Counted from the stretch's first letter, positions 1-6,376 are shown. The stretch is DNA of 8,177 bases from Solirubrobacteraceae bacterium (GCA_025935735.1 JAICUS010000253.1:1-8177); one strand, 5' to 3'. Made by a program: numbers and translations. Notes: a model not told the origin generated them from the sequence alone.

Positions 1-1
1 C

Positions 2-493
2 CGGCTCGTGGAGCGGTTCAACGGCCTCGTCTGGGCGGTCGCCCGTGCGCACCGGCTCGCCGGCGCGGACGCGTCCGACGTCGTCCAGACGACCTGGCTG
101 CGGCTGGTCGAGCACCTGGACCGGCTGCAGGATCCCGAGCGCGTGGGCGCCTGGCTTGCCACCACCGCCCGCCGCGAGTGCCTGCGCACGCTGCGCCTCT
201 CGGCCCGGGTCCTCCCCACGGAGACGGACCTGCTCCCCGACCCCGGCACCGACGCGCTGCTCGGCGCGGCGCTGCTGTCGGAGGAGCGCGACCGGGCCCT
301 GTGGGAGGCATTCGGTGGTCTCTCCGAGCGCTGCCAGGCGCTGCTGCGCCTGCTGGTGGCCGACCCGCCTCCGTCATACGAGGACGTCGGCGCGGCGCTC
401 GACATGCCGATCGGGAGCATCGGGCCCACGCGGCAGCGATGCCTGGAACGACTGCGCGGGCTGGCCGAGACGGCCGGGGTCACCGCATACTGA
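2..493 (+). CDS. ECF-type RNA polymerase sigma factor (5' end outside window)
   Basis: This is a sigma-70 family factor of the extracytoplasmic-function type, which directs RNA polymerase to a specific promoter set. The reading frame is open to the left edge. The GTG at position 8 lies inside the region-2 helix (RLVERFNGLVWAVA), so the true start lies upstream and a few tens of residues are missing. Region 2 is visible as DASDVVQTTWLRLVEHL followed by GAWLATTARRECLR. A short linker leads to region 4, with GLSERCQALLRLL and the recognition helix around SYEDVGAALDMPIGSIGPTRQRCLERLR. There is no SnoaL-type or other C-terminal extension. It ends with TGA 10 nt before the next gene, whose ribosome-binding site overlaps this stop, so the two are probably one operon. 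The family call is secure; the ECF subgroup and target promoters cannot be read from the window. Confidence 0.93.
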   Translation, partial: RLVERFNGLVWAVARAHRLAGADASDVVQTTWLRLVEHLDRLQDPERVGAWLATTARRECLRTLRLSARVLPTETDLLPDPGTDALLGAALLSEERDRALWEAFGGLSERCQALLRLLVADPPPSYEDVGAALDMPIGSIGPTRQRCLERLRGLAETAGVTAY

Positions 494-497
494 GGGG
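492..497 (+). promoter_or_regulatory. Ribosome binding site of the 152-residue gene
   Basis: GAGGGG lies 6 nt before the ATG at 504 and overlaps the sigma-factor TGA stop. It fixes the start of the downstream gene and suggests that its translation is linked to termination of the sigma factor. Confidence 0.6.
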
Positions 498-503
498 TCA
501 CCC

Positions 504-962
504 ATGAACGATGAAGCCGTCTTCGAAGAGCTGCGCGAGCTGATCGCCCGGACCGACCCGGTGCCGGAGCGCCTGGACGACGCCGCCCGCGCCGCCTTCA
601 CCTGGCGCACGATCGACGCCGAGCTGGCCGAGCTCATGCAGGACAGCGCGGAGGTCGACGAGGCCGCGCTCGCGCTGCGCGGCGCGGCCACCGGGCCGCG
701 GCTGCTGAGCTTCGAGTCGCCGCGGCTGGCGATCGAGGCCGAGGTCACCGTCCTCGGCCCGCGCGAGCGGCGCCTCGTCGGCCAGATCGTCCCGCCCGTC
801 GCCGCATCGCTGACCCTCGAGCAGGGCGGCGTGCGCCTCACCGCCCAAGCGGACGAGCTCGGCCGCTTCGCTTTCGACCGCGTGGGCGCCGGCCCCGTCC
901 GGCTGCGGGCGGCGCTGCCGGACGGGGGGATGGAGGTCGCGACCCCCTGGACGTCGATCTAG
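504..962 (+). CDS. Sigma-factor-linked protein with beta-sandwich C-terminus, possible sigma regulator
   Basis: The protein has 152 residues and no recognised enzyme motif. Residues 1-60 are acidic and helical, with PVPERLDDAARAAFTWRTID at 19-38. Residues 66-152 alternate short hydrophobic strands with Gly/Pro turns (LLSFESPRLAIEAEVTVLG, RRLVGQIVPP, RLTAQADELGRFAFD), resembling the carboxypeptidase-regulatory-like or transthyretin-type beta-sandwich. From memory, similar proteins often follow sigma factors of this kind in actinobacteria. There is no signal peptide, no membrane segment and no HxxxCxxC zinc anti-sigma motif, so it is not a classical ZAS anti-sigma factor. Its place right after the sigma gene suggests it binds or tunes that sigma factor, which is inference. 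Its TAG stop overlaps by 4 nt the stop of the convergent gene. The gene is well supported, its function is not. Confidence 0.85.
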   Translation: MNDEAVFEELRELIARTDPVPERLDDAARAAFTWRTIDAELAELMQDSAEVDEAALALRGAATGPRLLSFESPRLAIEAEVTVLGPRERRLVGQIVPPVAASLTLEQGGVRLTAQADELGRFAFDRVGAGPVRLRAALPDGGMEVATPWTSI

Positions 963-1594
963 AAGGGGTTCACCATGTCGATGACGGCATCGAGCAGGCT
1001 CTCGGCCACGCCACCGGCGACGGCGCCCGCCACCGGCAGAGCGAGCAGCCCGTCGAGCGAGCTCGACCCGCTTCCGTAGTAGCCGGCATGCGCCGGGCTG
1101 CGCCAGTACGGCGCGGGATGCCCGTTGACGATCACCCGGCGCAGGGCGGGAGCGCGCCCGGCGTCGACCTCGTCCGCACATGCGCGGCATGCCGGGAGCT
1201 GCCGCATCCGGCCACCCTCGGGCGCGAAGACGACCGCTCGCTGCGACGGCCCGTGACCGGGGTCGAAGAAGCACGGCGGAGTCATCGGCGGCGACTCCGC
1301 GCCGGTCAGCACCGCCCGTGCCGCGGCGATCTCGTACCTGGCCCGCGCCGACAGGCGCGCGGCGGCGCGCAGATCGTCCACGGTCCCGGCGAGCTGCAGC
1401 GCGCCGCTCGCATCGCGATGCAGCCCGACCGCGGCGTAGTACGCGTCGCGGGCGCGGCCCTCGTCGAGCTCCACCGCGGCCTCGAGCGCCGCGATCTCTT
1501 CTGCGACCGCGTCCAGATCGGCGCGGGCCACACGGACGATCTCCCGCCACAGCCGGGCCCGGCGGCGCCGGCGCGAGGTGATCGCCAATCGCAC
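959..1594 (-). CDS. Uncharacterised protein with helical N-terminus and Cys/His cluster
   Basis: This 211-residue protein is not firmly recognised. Residues 1-22 are Arg-rich and basic. Residues 18-97 are Ala/Glu/Arg-rich and probably form a long helical hairpin or coiled coil. Residues 106-148 hold C108-FFDPGH114 and C136-RAC139, a C-x5-H / C-x2-C pattern that could bind zinc. Residues 157-165 carry GHPAPYWRS. The C-terminus (175-211) is Gly/Ser-rich then hydrophobic (LLALPVAGAVAGGVAESLL) and might touch a membrane, though it is short for a transmembrane helix. Similar CFF-x-P-x-HGP / PAC motifs are, from memory, found in other actinobacterial hypothetical proteins. The start is a GTG 13 nt after the S8 protease TAA, with no strong ribosome-binding site, so it is probably cotranscribed with the protease. 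It may be a partner or target of the protease, but this is speculation. Confidence 0.75.
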   Translation of the reverse strand: MRLAITSRRRRRARLWREIVRVARADLDAVAEEIAALEAAVELDEGRARDAYYAAVGLHRDASGALQLAGTVDDLRAAARLSARARYEIAAARAVLTGAESPPMTPPCFFDPGHGPSQRAVVFAPEGGRMRQLPACRACADEVDAGRAPALRRVIVNGHPAPYWRSPAHAGYYGSGSSSLDGLLALPVAGAVAGGVAESLLDAVIDMVNPF

Positions 1595-1607
1595 AGGATC
1601 ACTGTAG

Positions 1608-2855
1608 TTACGGAAGCGGCACCCCCGGGTCGAGGTCGTCGACCAGCACGGCCAGCGGGAAGTCCGACGGCGCTGGCGGCGACGTGGCCAGCATGTGGTC
1701 GACCGCCTGCTGGGCCGTCGCGAAGCCGTGGCGGGTGATCAGCCGGGCGAGGTAGGCGGCCACCACCGGGGTGGAGAACGACGTCCCGTCCCAGCGCGCC
1801 CAGCCGTTGAAGCTGCGCGTCTGCACGGTGGTGTCGGGCGGCTCGACGTACTTGGTCGTGTTGTCGGGCGCGTAGGTGGAGGCGACGTTCACGCCGCGGG
1901 CGACGGCGTCGACCCAGTAGCCGTAGTTGCTCCACTCCGGGCGCGCCCAGCCGGTCTTGCAGTGGTTGACGGCGCCGACGCCCACGACCTGCTTGAACGC
2001 GGCCGGCCAGAACGGGCGCGGCTTGCCGGCGTTGCCCGCCGCGGCCACGATCGCTCCGCCCCGGGCGCGGATCGCCCGCAGCACGCCGGCGATGGCCAGC
2101 GGCGCGGTGTCGTCCTGGGTGTAGCCGCCGAGCGACAGGTTGACGATCGTGACCGCGGGCGGCAGCTGCTGCTCCATCGCCTGGGCGACGGTGAAGTCGT
2201 CGCCCACGCCGTGCGAGTTGAGCACCTTGACGTCGACGATGTGGGCGGCGGGCGCGACCTGGCGGATGAGTCCGGAGACGAACGTGCCGTGGCCGGCCTC
2301 GGCGTCGCCGAAGCCGTCGCCGTCGGCGTCCCAGGTGTCGGCGACGTTGCCGGCGCGGATGACGATCGGGCCGGCGAGCCACGGGTGCTTGAACAGGCCG
2401 GTGTCCAGGACGCCGATCGTCACGCCCTGGCCGTCCGCCGGCTGGGCGGTGCGCAGCGGCAGCGTCCGCGGCCGGGCCTCCGGGCGCGCGCAGGTCGCGT
2501 TGCCGCCCTGGATGCGCGGCTCGCCGGTGAACGTGACCTGGGTCTGCTCGCCCACCAGCACGTGATTGGGCGCGATGCGCACCTTCCCGCCGGTCCCCTC
2601 GCGGACCTTCGCGATCGCCTCCAGCACCTCCGCCGCCGTGCCGTTACCGCCGGCGAACCTGAACCGCAGCGCCCCGCTCGTCTTGCCGCTGTCGTCCAGG
2701 ACCCAGCCGTCCGGCAGGTACGGCCTCGCCTTCTCAACGTCCCCGGGCGCGATGAGCAGCTGCTTGGGGCGCAGCAGGAAGCTGGTGTCCTCGCCGGGCG
2801 AGAGCACCACGTCGGTCCACTCCCGCGAGAGTCCCGTCTTGTCATTGGCGGCCAT
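1608..2855 (-). CDS. S8 family (subtilisin-like) serine protease, probably intracellular
   Basis: This 415-residue endopeptidase has all the hallmarks of family S8. Asp151 sits in IGVLDTGL, His189 in GHGTFVSG, the oxyanion Asn275 in AAAGNAG, and the nucleophile Ser359 in GTSFSTP, so it should be active. An acidic loop DADGDGFGD (176-184) just before the catalytic His looks like a calcium site. Residues 1-135 precede the catalytic domain and carry a conserved-looking block (SFLLRPKQLLIAPGD, APNHVLVGEQ) with alternating strands and helices. It may act as a prodomain or a substrate/partner domain; I do not recognise it as a standard I9 inhibitor. There is no signal peptide, Tat motif or C-terminal anchor, which suggests a cytoplasmic enzyme. 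The ATG start is supported by GGGAGGG 8 nt upstream. It is divergent from the TPR-CHAT gene and upstream of the Cys/His protein. Substrates are unknown. Confidence 0.94.
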   Translation of the reverse strand: MAANDKTGLSREWTDVVLSPGEDTSFLLRPKQLLIAPGDVEKARPYLPDGWVLDDSGKTSGALRFRFAGGNGTAAEVLEAIAKVREGTGGKVRIAPNHVLVGEQTQVTFTGEPRIQGGNATCARPEARPRTLPLRTAQPADGQGVTIGVLDTGLFKHPWLAGPIVIRAGNVADTWDADGDGFGDAEAGHGTFVSGLIRQVAPAAHIVDVKVLNSHGVGDDFTVAQAMEQQLPPAVTIVNLSLGGYTQDDTAPLAIAGVLRAIRARGGAIVAAAGNAGKPRPFWPAAFKQVVGVGAVNHCKTGWARPEWSNYGYWVDAVARGVNVASTYAPDNTTKYVEPPDTTVQTRSFNGWARWDGTSFSTPVVAAYLARLITRHGFATAQQAVDHMLATSPPAPSDFPLAVLVDDLDPGVPLP

Positions 2856-2863
2856 GGCGCCAA

Positions 2864-2870
2864 CCCTCCC
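2864..2870 (-). promoter_or_regulatory. Ribosome binding site of the S8 protease
   Basis: On the minus strand GGGAGGG stands 8 nt before the ATG at 2855. It supports this start over the GTG pair at codons 16-17. It occupies a good part of the 26-bp gap between the two divergent start codons. Confidence 0.65.
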
Positions 2871-2881
2871 GCATCGCCCGG

Positions 2882-5725
2882 GTGGCGGGCAAGCCGCGTT
2901 TGCGCGACGCTCCGGCCATCGCCACCGTCCTCGACCATCCGCTCGCCCGCGCCGAGGAGGCCGTCCGCCTCGCCCAGGCCGACGCCCGCGCGGCCCGCCG
3001 GCTGGCCGCCTCCGCGCTCACCGACGCCCCCGACGCGGAGACGGTTTCCACCGCCGAGCGCGCCCTCGGCCTCGCGGCGATAGAGCTCGGCCGCCTCGAC
3101 GAAGCCGTCGCGCACCTGCGCCGCGCGATCGCGGCCGCGGAGGGCCGCGACGACGCCGCGGCCCCCCACCACCGCGCCGCCCTTCCCGACAGCGGCCCCC
3201 GCAACGGCGCCGCCGCCCCTGACCACGAGGGCCTGCGGCGGCGGGCGGCTGAGGCGCGGATGTCGCTCTCGCTGGCGCTGACGCTGCAGGGGGCGACCGT
3301 GGAGGCGCTGGCCGAGGCCGACCGGGCCGCGCCGGCGCTGGACGGGTGGGCGGGCGCGCGGCTCGGGATGCAGCGGGCGCTGATCCTGCAGAAGCTCGGG
3401 CGGCTCGAGGAGGCGCTCGCGGGCTACCGGGCGCCGCTCGGCGTCTTCCGGCGGCGCGGCGACCGCCTGTGGGAGGCGCGGCTGCTGTGCAACCGGGGGG
3501 TCCTGCAGGTCTACCGCGGCGCGCTCGGCGCGGCCCAAGCCGACTTCCGTCGCGCCGAGTCGCTGCATGAGGCGGAGGGCCAGGCGCTGGCGGCGACCCA
3601 GGTGCGCCACAACCTCGGCTGGCTGGCGGCCCGGCGCGGCGACGTCCCGGAGGCGCTCGGCTGGTACGACCGCGTCGAGGCCGAGTACCGCGAGCACGGC
3701 GTCCCGCTCGCGCTGCTGCTGATGGACCGCGCCGAGGTACTGCTGTCCGCCCGCCTGGCCGCCGAGGCCCGCGACGCCGCCCGCCGCGCCGCCGCCGAGC
3801 TCGAGTCCGCCGGCGGCGCCGCCGACCTCGCCGAGGCCCTCCTCCTCGCCGCCCACGCCGAGCTGCTCGCCGCCGACCCCACCGCCGCCCGCGCCCACGC
3901 GACCCGCGCGGCCACCGCCTTCGCCCGCCAGCACCGCCCCGCCTGGGCCGCCCTCGCCCGCGCCGCCGAGGCCCGAGCCGCCTGGCTGGAGGCCACGGCG
4001 GCCGCAACGCCCACCGCCGCGGCCTCGCCGCCCACTGCGACGGCCTCGTCGACGCCCACCGCGGCGACTCCGGCTTCCCCGACCACGGCTCGGCGAGCGG
4101 CGCTGGAGGCGGCGCTCGGCGCCGCTCAGCGGGCCGTGCGGAGTCTGGAGGCGGCCGGGTGGGGGGCCGAGACGCTGGATGCGCGGCTGATCGCTGGGCA
4201 GGCCGCGCTGGAGCTCGGGCGCCTGCGGCTGGCGCGGCGGGAGCTTGCGCTCGCGGGCGCCGCGCGGCATCGCGGGCCGGTGCAGGCGGCCACGCGGGCG
4301 TGGCATGCGGAGGCGCTGCTGCGGCTCTCGCGCGACGATCGCCGGGGGGCCGCGGCGGCGGTCGCGGCGGGGCTGCGGGCGCTGGAGGCGCACCAGGCGA
4401 CGCTCGGCGCGACCGAGCTGCGCGCGCACGCGTCCGGGCACGGCGAGGAGCTCGCGACCCTCGGGCTGCGAGTGGCGATGGAGTCGGGCTCGCCCGCGCG
4501 GGTGCTGGCCGCGGCCGAGCGGCGGCGCGCGGCGGCCCTGCTGCTCGCCCCGGTCCGGCCGCCCGACGACGCCGAGCTCGCCGCCGAGCTGGCCGAGCTG
4601 CGCCGGGTCAGCGCCGCGCTCGACGAAGCGCTCCGAGACGGCCGCCACGACCCGGCGCTGCAGCGCCGGCAGGCCGTTTTGGAGGCCTCGGTGCGGCGGC
4701 GCACGCGGCGCACCCGCGGCGGCAAGCGCGCGGGCGACGGGCGCATCCCGGCGCTCCCCGAGCTGTGCGAGGCGCTGGGCGAGCGGGCGCTGGTACAGCT
4801 CGTGCGGCTCGGTGGCCGCCTCCATGCCGTCACCGTGGCCGATGGACAACCACGGTTGCGGACCCTCGCGGACGCGGGCGAGGTCGACCGCGAGGTGGAG
4901 TCGCTGCGGTTCAGCCTGCGCAGCCTGGCGATGGCCCGGCCCGGCTCGCGGACGCAGGCGGCGATGGGCGGCGTCTGCGCGCAAGTGGCCGAGCGGCTCG
5001 ATGCGTGGCTGATCGCGCCGCTGCGCGACGACATCGGCGACCGTCCGCTCGTGCTCGTCCCGACCGGCGAGCTGCACGCGCTCCCCTGGTCGCTCCTGCC
5101 GTCGTTGGCGGCGCGGCCGCTGACCGTGGCGCCATCGCTGCGGCTCTGGCACCGCGCCGCCGGCGAGGCGCGCGCCTACCCCGAGCCGCGCAGCGTCCTG
5201 GTCGCCGGCCCTCGCCTGCCGGCGGCCGAGCAGGAGATCGCCGCGCTGCACGCCCGCCATCCGGATGCGCGCTGCCTGACGGGCGAGACGGCGACGGTCG
5301 CGGACGTGGCCGCCGCGCTGGACGGCGCGGACTCGGCGCACATCGCCGCCCACGGCCGCTTCCGGGACGACAACCCGCTGTTCTGCTCGCTCGAGCTCGC
5401 GGACGGCGCGCTCACGGTCTACGACCTCGAGCGCTTGGACCGCGCGCCGCGGCGGCTCGTGCTCTCCAGTTGCGAGTCCGGCCTGTCGGCCGTCCGGGCC
5501 GGCGACGAGCTGATGGGCTTCACCGCCGCCGTGCTCGCGCTCGGCACCGCCACCGTGATCGCCGCGGTCGTCCCGGTGCCCGACGAGGCGACGCACGGGC
5601 TGATGCTCGCGCTGGACGAGGAGCTCGCCGCGGGCGCGCCACCCGCGCTCGCCCTCGTCCGCGCCCGCCAACAGACCCCGCAGGGCGTCGCTCCAGCCGC
5701 GTTCGTCTGCTTCGGCGCCGGATAA
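2882..5725 (+). CDS. TPR-repeat protein with C-terminal CHAT (caspase-like) protease domain
   Basis: The protein has 947 residues. Residues about 20-370 and 403-545 are Ala-rich helical hairpins of TPR type; examples are ILQKLGRLEEALAGYR (168-183), NRGVLQVYRGALGAAQADFR (204-223) and NLGWLAARRGDVPEALGWYD (244-263). A low-complexity Ala/Thr/Pro linker (371-402) splits the array, and a basic stretch RRRTRRTRGGKR (605-616) comes before the C-terminal domain. Residues about 625-947 form a CHAT domain, the bacterial caspase/separase-like cysteine protease fold. It has VLVPTGELHALPWSLL (723-738), the catalytic His824 in HIAAHGRF and Cys864 in LSSCESG, and ends FVCFGAG. The dyad is intact, so it should be an active endopeptidase whose TPR array senses or docks a partner. 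There is no signal peptide. The GTG start has no clear Shine-Dalgarno sequence and may be leaderless. The adjacent S8 protease and sigma pair suggest a shared pathway, which is inferred. Confidence 0.93.
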   Translation: MAGKPRLRDAPAIATVLDHPLARAEEAVRLAQADARAARRLAASALTDAPDAETVSTAERALGLAAIELGRLDEAVAHLRRAIAAAEGRDDAAAPHHRAALPDSGPRNGAAAPDHEGLRRRAAEARMSLSLALTLQGATVEALAEADRAAPALDGWAGARLGMQRALILQKLGRLEEALAGYRAPLGVFRRRGDRLWEARLLCNRGVLQVYRGALGAAQADFRRAESLHEAEGQALAATQVRHNLGWLAARRGDVPEALGWYDRVEAEYREHGVPLALLLMDRAEVLLSARLAAEARDAARRAAAELESAGGAADLAEALLLAAHAELLAADPTAARAHATRAATAFARQHRPAWAALARAAEARAAWLEATAAATPTAAASPPTATASSTPTAATPASPTTARRAALEAALGAAQRAVRSLEAAGWGAETLDARLIAGQAALELGRLRLARRELALAGAARHRGPVQAATRAWHAEALLRLSRDDRRGAAAAVAAGLRALEAHQATLGATELRAHASGHGEELATLGLRVAMESGSPARVLAAAERRRAAALLLAPVRPPDDAELAAELAELRRVSAALDEALRDGRHDPALQRRQAVLEASVRRRTRRTRGGKRAGDGRIPALPELCEALGERALVQLVRLGGRLHAVTVADGQPRLRTLADAGEVDREVESLRFSLRSLAMARPGSRTQAAMGGVCAQVAERLDAWLIAPLRDDIGDRPLVLVPTGELHALPWSLLPSLAARPLTVAPSLRLWHRAAGEARAYPEPRSVLVAGPRLPAAEQEIAALHARHPDARCLTGETATVADVAAALDGADSAHIAAHGRFRDDNPLFCSLELADGALTVYDLERLDRAPRRLVLSSCESGLSAVRAGDELMGFTAAVLALGTATVIAAVVPVPDEATHGLMLALDEELAAGAPPALALVRARQQTPQGVAPAAFVCFGAG
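3992..4087 (+). repeat. Low-complexity Ala/Thr/Pro linker coding segment
   Basis: This encodes residues 371-402 of the TPR-CHAT protein, almost entirely Ala, Thr, Pro and Ser (ATPTAAASPPTATASSTPTA and similar). The coding DNA has irregular GCC/ACC/CCG-type repeats. It probably forms a flexible tether between two parts of the TPR array and is likely to vary in length between strains. Confidence 0.6.
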
Positions 5726-5741
5726 AGGGGTCAGACCCCTT
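5725..5741. repeat. Palindrome unit 1 (GGGGTCAGACCCC core)
   Basis: This is a perfect 17-bp palindrome, AAGGGGTC-A-GACCCCTT, with 8-bp arms around one central base. It starts on the last base of the CHAT stop codon. From memory, GGGGTCAGACCCC-type palindromes recur in intergenic spaces of many high-GC bacteria, like REP elements. Confidence 0.7.
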
Positions 5742-5756
5742 AAGCCGTGCGCAGGT

Positions 5757-5775
5757 AAAGGGTCTGACCCCCTTT
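5757..5775. repeat. Palindrome unit 2, inverted copy of unit 1
   Basis: AAAGGGTC-T-GACCC is followed by two extra C and then TTT, so the arms pair for 5 bp, then 3 bp across a 2-nt bulge. It is an inverted, slightly diverged copy of the unit at 5725-5741. Most of it lies just downstream of the cupin-TPR stop; its last two bases fall in that stop codon. Confidence 0.65.
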
Positions 5776-6376
5776 AGGCTCGGAGGGCGGCGAGGTCGTC
5801 GTCGGTTTCGGCCCATTTGCGGGCCCGGGGTTCGGTGGCGAACGCCTTGTCGAGGTGCCGGCGGGCGGCGTCGACGCGGCCGTCGAGCGCGGCGAAGCAG
5901 GCGAGCTGATAGTGCAGCGCCCCGTTGTCCGGATGCTCGGCGAGGCCCTCCGAGGCGATCTCGTATGCGCGCGCGTACTCGCCCGCCCGGTAGGCCGGCT
6001 CGGCGGTGCGCCAGTACTCCCACGGGCTGACCTTGCCCGCCGCGCCCTCGGCGCCGCCGATCGCCAGCACAGTCGTCCCGGGCTCGCGCGCCGTGGCCTC
6101 CCGGTGCTCGCCGGGCGCGACGAGGACGAGCGTGCCCGCGGGCGCGTCGAGCGTCTCGCCGTCGACGGTGAACTCCGCGTGCCCGGCGAGCACGAGGTAG
6201 AGCTCCTCGTGGTTCGTCGTCGCCTCGTCGTGCGGCTCGAGCACGAGCTCGCCCGCGGCGTCCGCGGACCAGGCGTTGACCCCGAACGCGCTCACGCCGA
6301 GCGCCCGGCGGATCGGCCGGTAGACCCCGAACTCGTACGGGATGCGCTCGAGGTCGTCGATGTGGGTGTGCCTCAT
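5774..6376 (-). CDS. Cupin domain protein with C-terminal TPR segment
   Basis: The protein has 200 residues. Residues about 30-108 form a cupin beta-barrel: VLEPHDEATTNHEELYLVLAG (45-65) covers motif 1, with His49, His56 and Glu58 as possible metal ligands, and GTLVLVAPGEHREA (81-94) covers motif 2 with His91. Residues about 120-196 are helical TPR-like repeats (PAYRAGEYARAYEIASEGL, HYQLACFAALDGRVDAARRHL), ending WAETDDDLAALR as in TPR end-of-group segments. No signal peptide or membrane segment is seen. The ATG overlaps the hutF stop as ATGA, so translation is coupled to hutF and it is the last gene of the hut operon in view. It may be a small-molecule-binding regulator or accessory factor of histidine or amino-acid catabolism. 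No enzymatic reaction can be assigned. Confidence 0.88.
   Translation of the reverse strand: MRHTHIDDLERIPYEFGVYRPIRRALGVSAFGVNAWSADAAGELVLEPHDEATTNHEELYLVLAGHAEFTVDGETLDAPAGTLVLVAPGEHREATAREPGTTVLAIGGAEGAAGKVSPWEYWRTAEPAYRAGEYARAYEIASEGLAEHPDNGALHYQLACFAALDGRVDAARRHLDKAFATEPRARKWAETDDDLAALRA

Larger units (their letters stand above)
5723..5776. terminator. Inverted-repeat hairpin, likely bidirectional terminator
   Basis: Two copies of a palindrome face each other across about 14 nt. The left copy on the plus strand and the right copy on the minus strand both read TAAA, then a run of G, TCAGA, a run of C and TTA/TTTA, differing only in run length (4 versus 5 G, 4 versus 3 C). They can pair into a hairpin of roughly 20 bp flanked by short T/A tracts. 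It lies exactly between two convergent genes, so it can stop transcription from both sides. Each end also supplies a TAA stop codon, at 5723-5725 for the CHAT gene and 5774-5776 (minus strand) for the cupin-TPR gene. Confidence 0.7.

Noticed and set aside
8..10. GTG at position 8 as the sigma factor start
   Set aside because: It would cut off the start of region 2, and the frame continues in phase to the window edge with family-like residues.
45..503. In-frame upstream extension of the 152-residue gene across the sigma factor
   Set aside because: The extension is Arg/Pro/Ser-rich shadow of the sigma gene, while the ATG at 504 has a good ribosome-binding site.
935..985. Possible terminator hairpin from CCCCC and GGGG runs around the convergent stops
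   Set aside because: Only about four G-C pairs form around a long loop and there is no T tract.
2839..2867. TTGTCA as a -35 box for the CHAT gene
   Set aside because: No -10-like element stands at the right distance (the place reads AACCCT), so the match is likely chance.
2420..5671. Very long minus-strand open frame (over 1000 codons) opposite the CHAT gene
   Set aside because: It is extremely Arg/Gly-rich without domain motifs and mirrors the third-position GC pattern of the clear CHAT and S8 genes; it is a high-GC shadow frame.
4159..6030. Plus-strand open frame running over the CHAT gene end and the repeat
   Set aside because: Shadow frame; its KGSDP and KGLTPF peptides come only from translation of the palindromic repeat.
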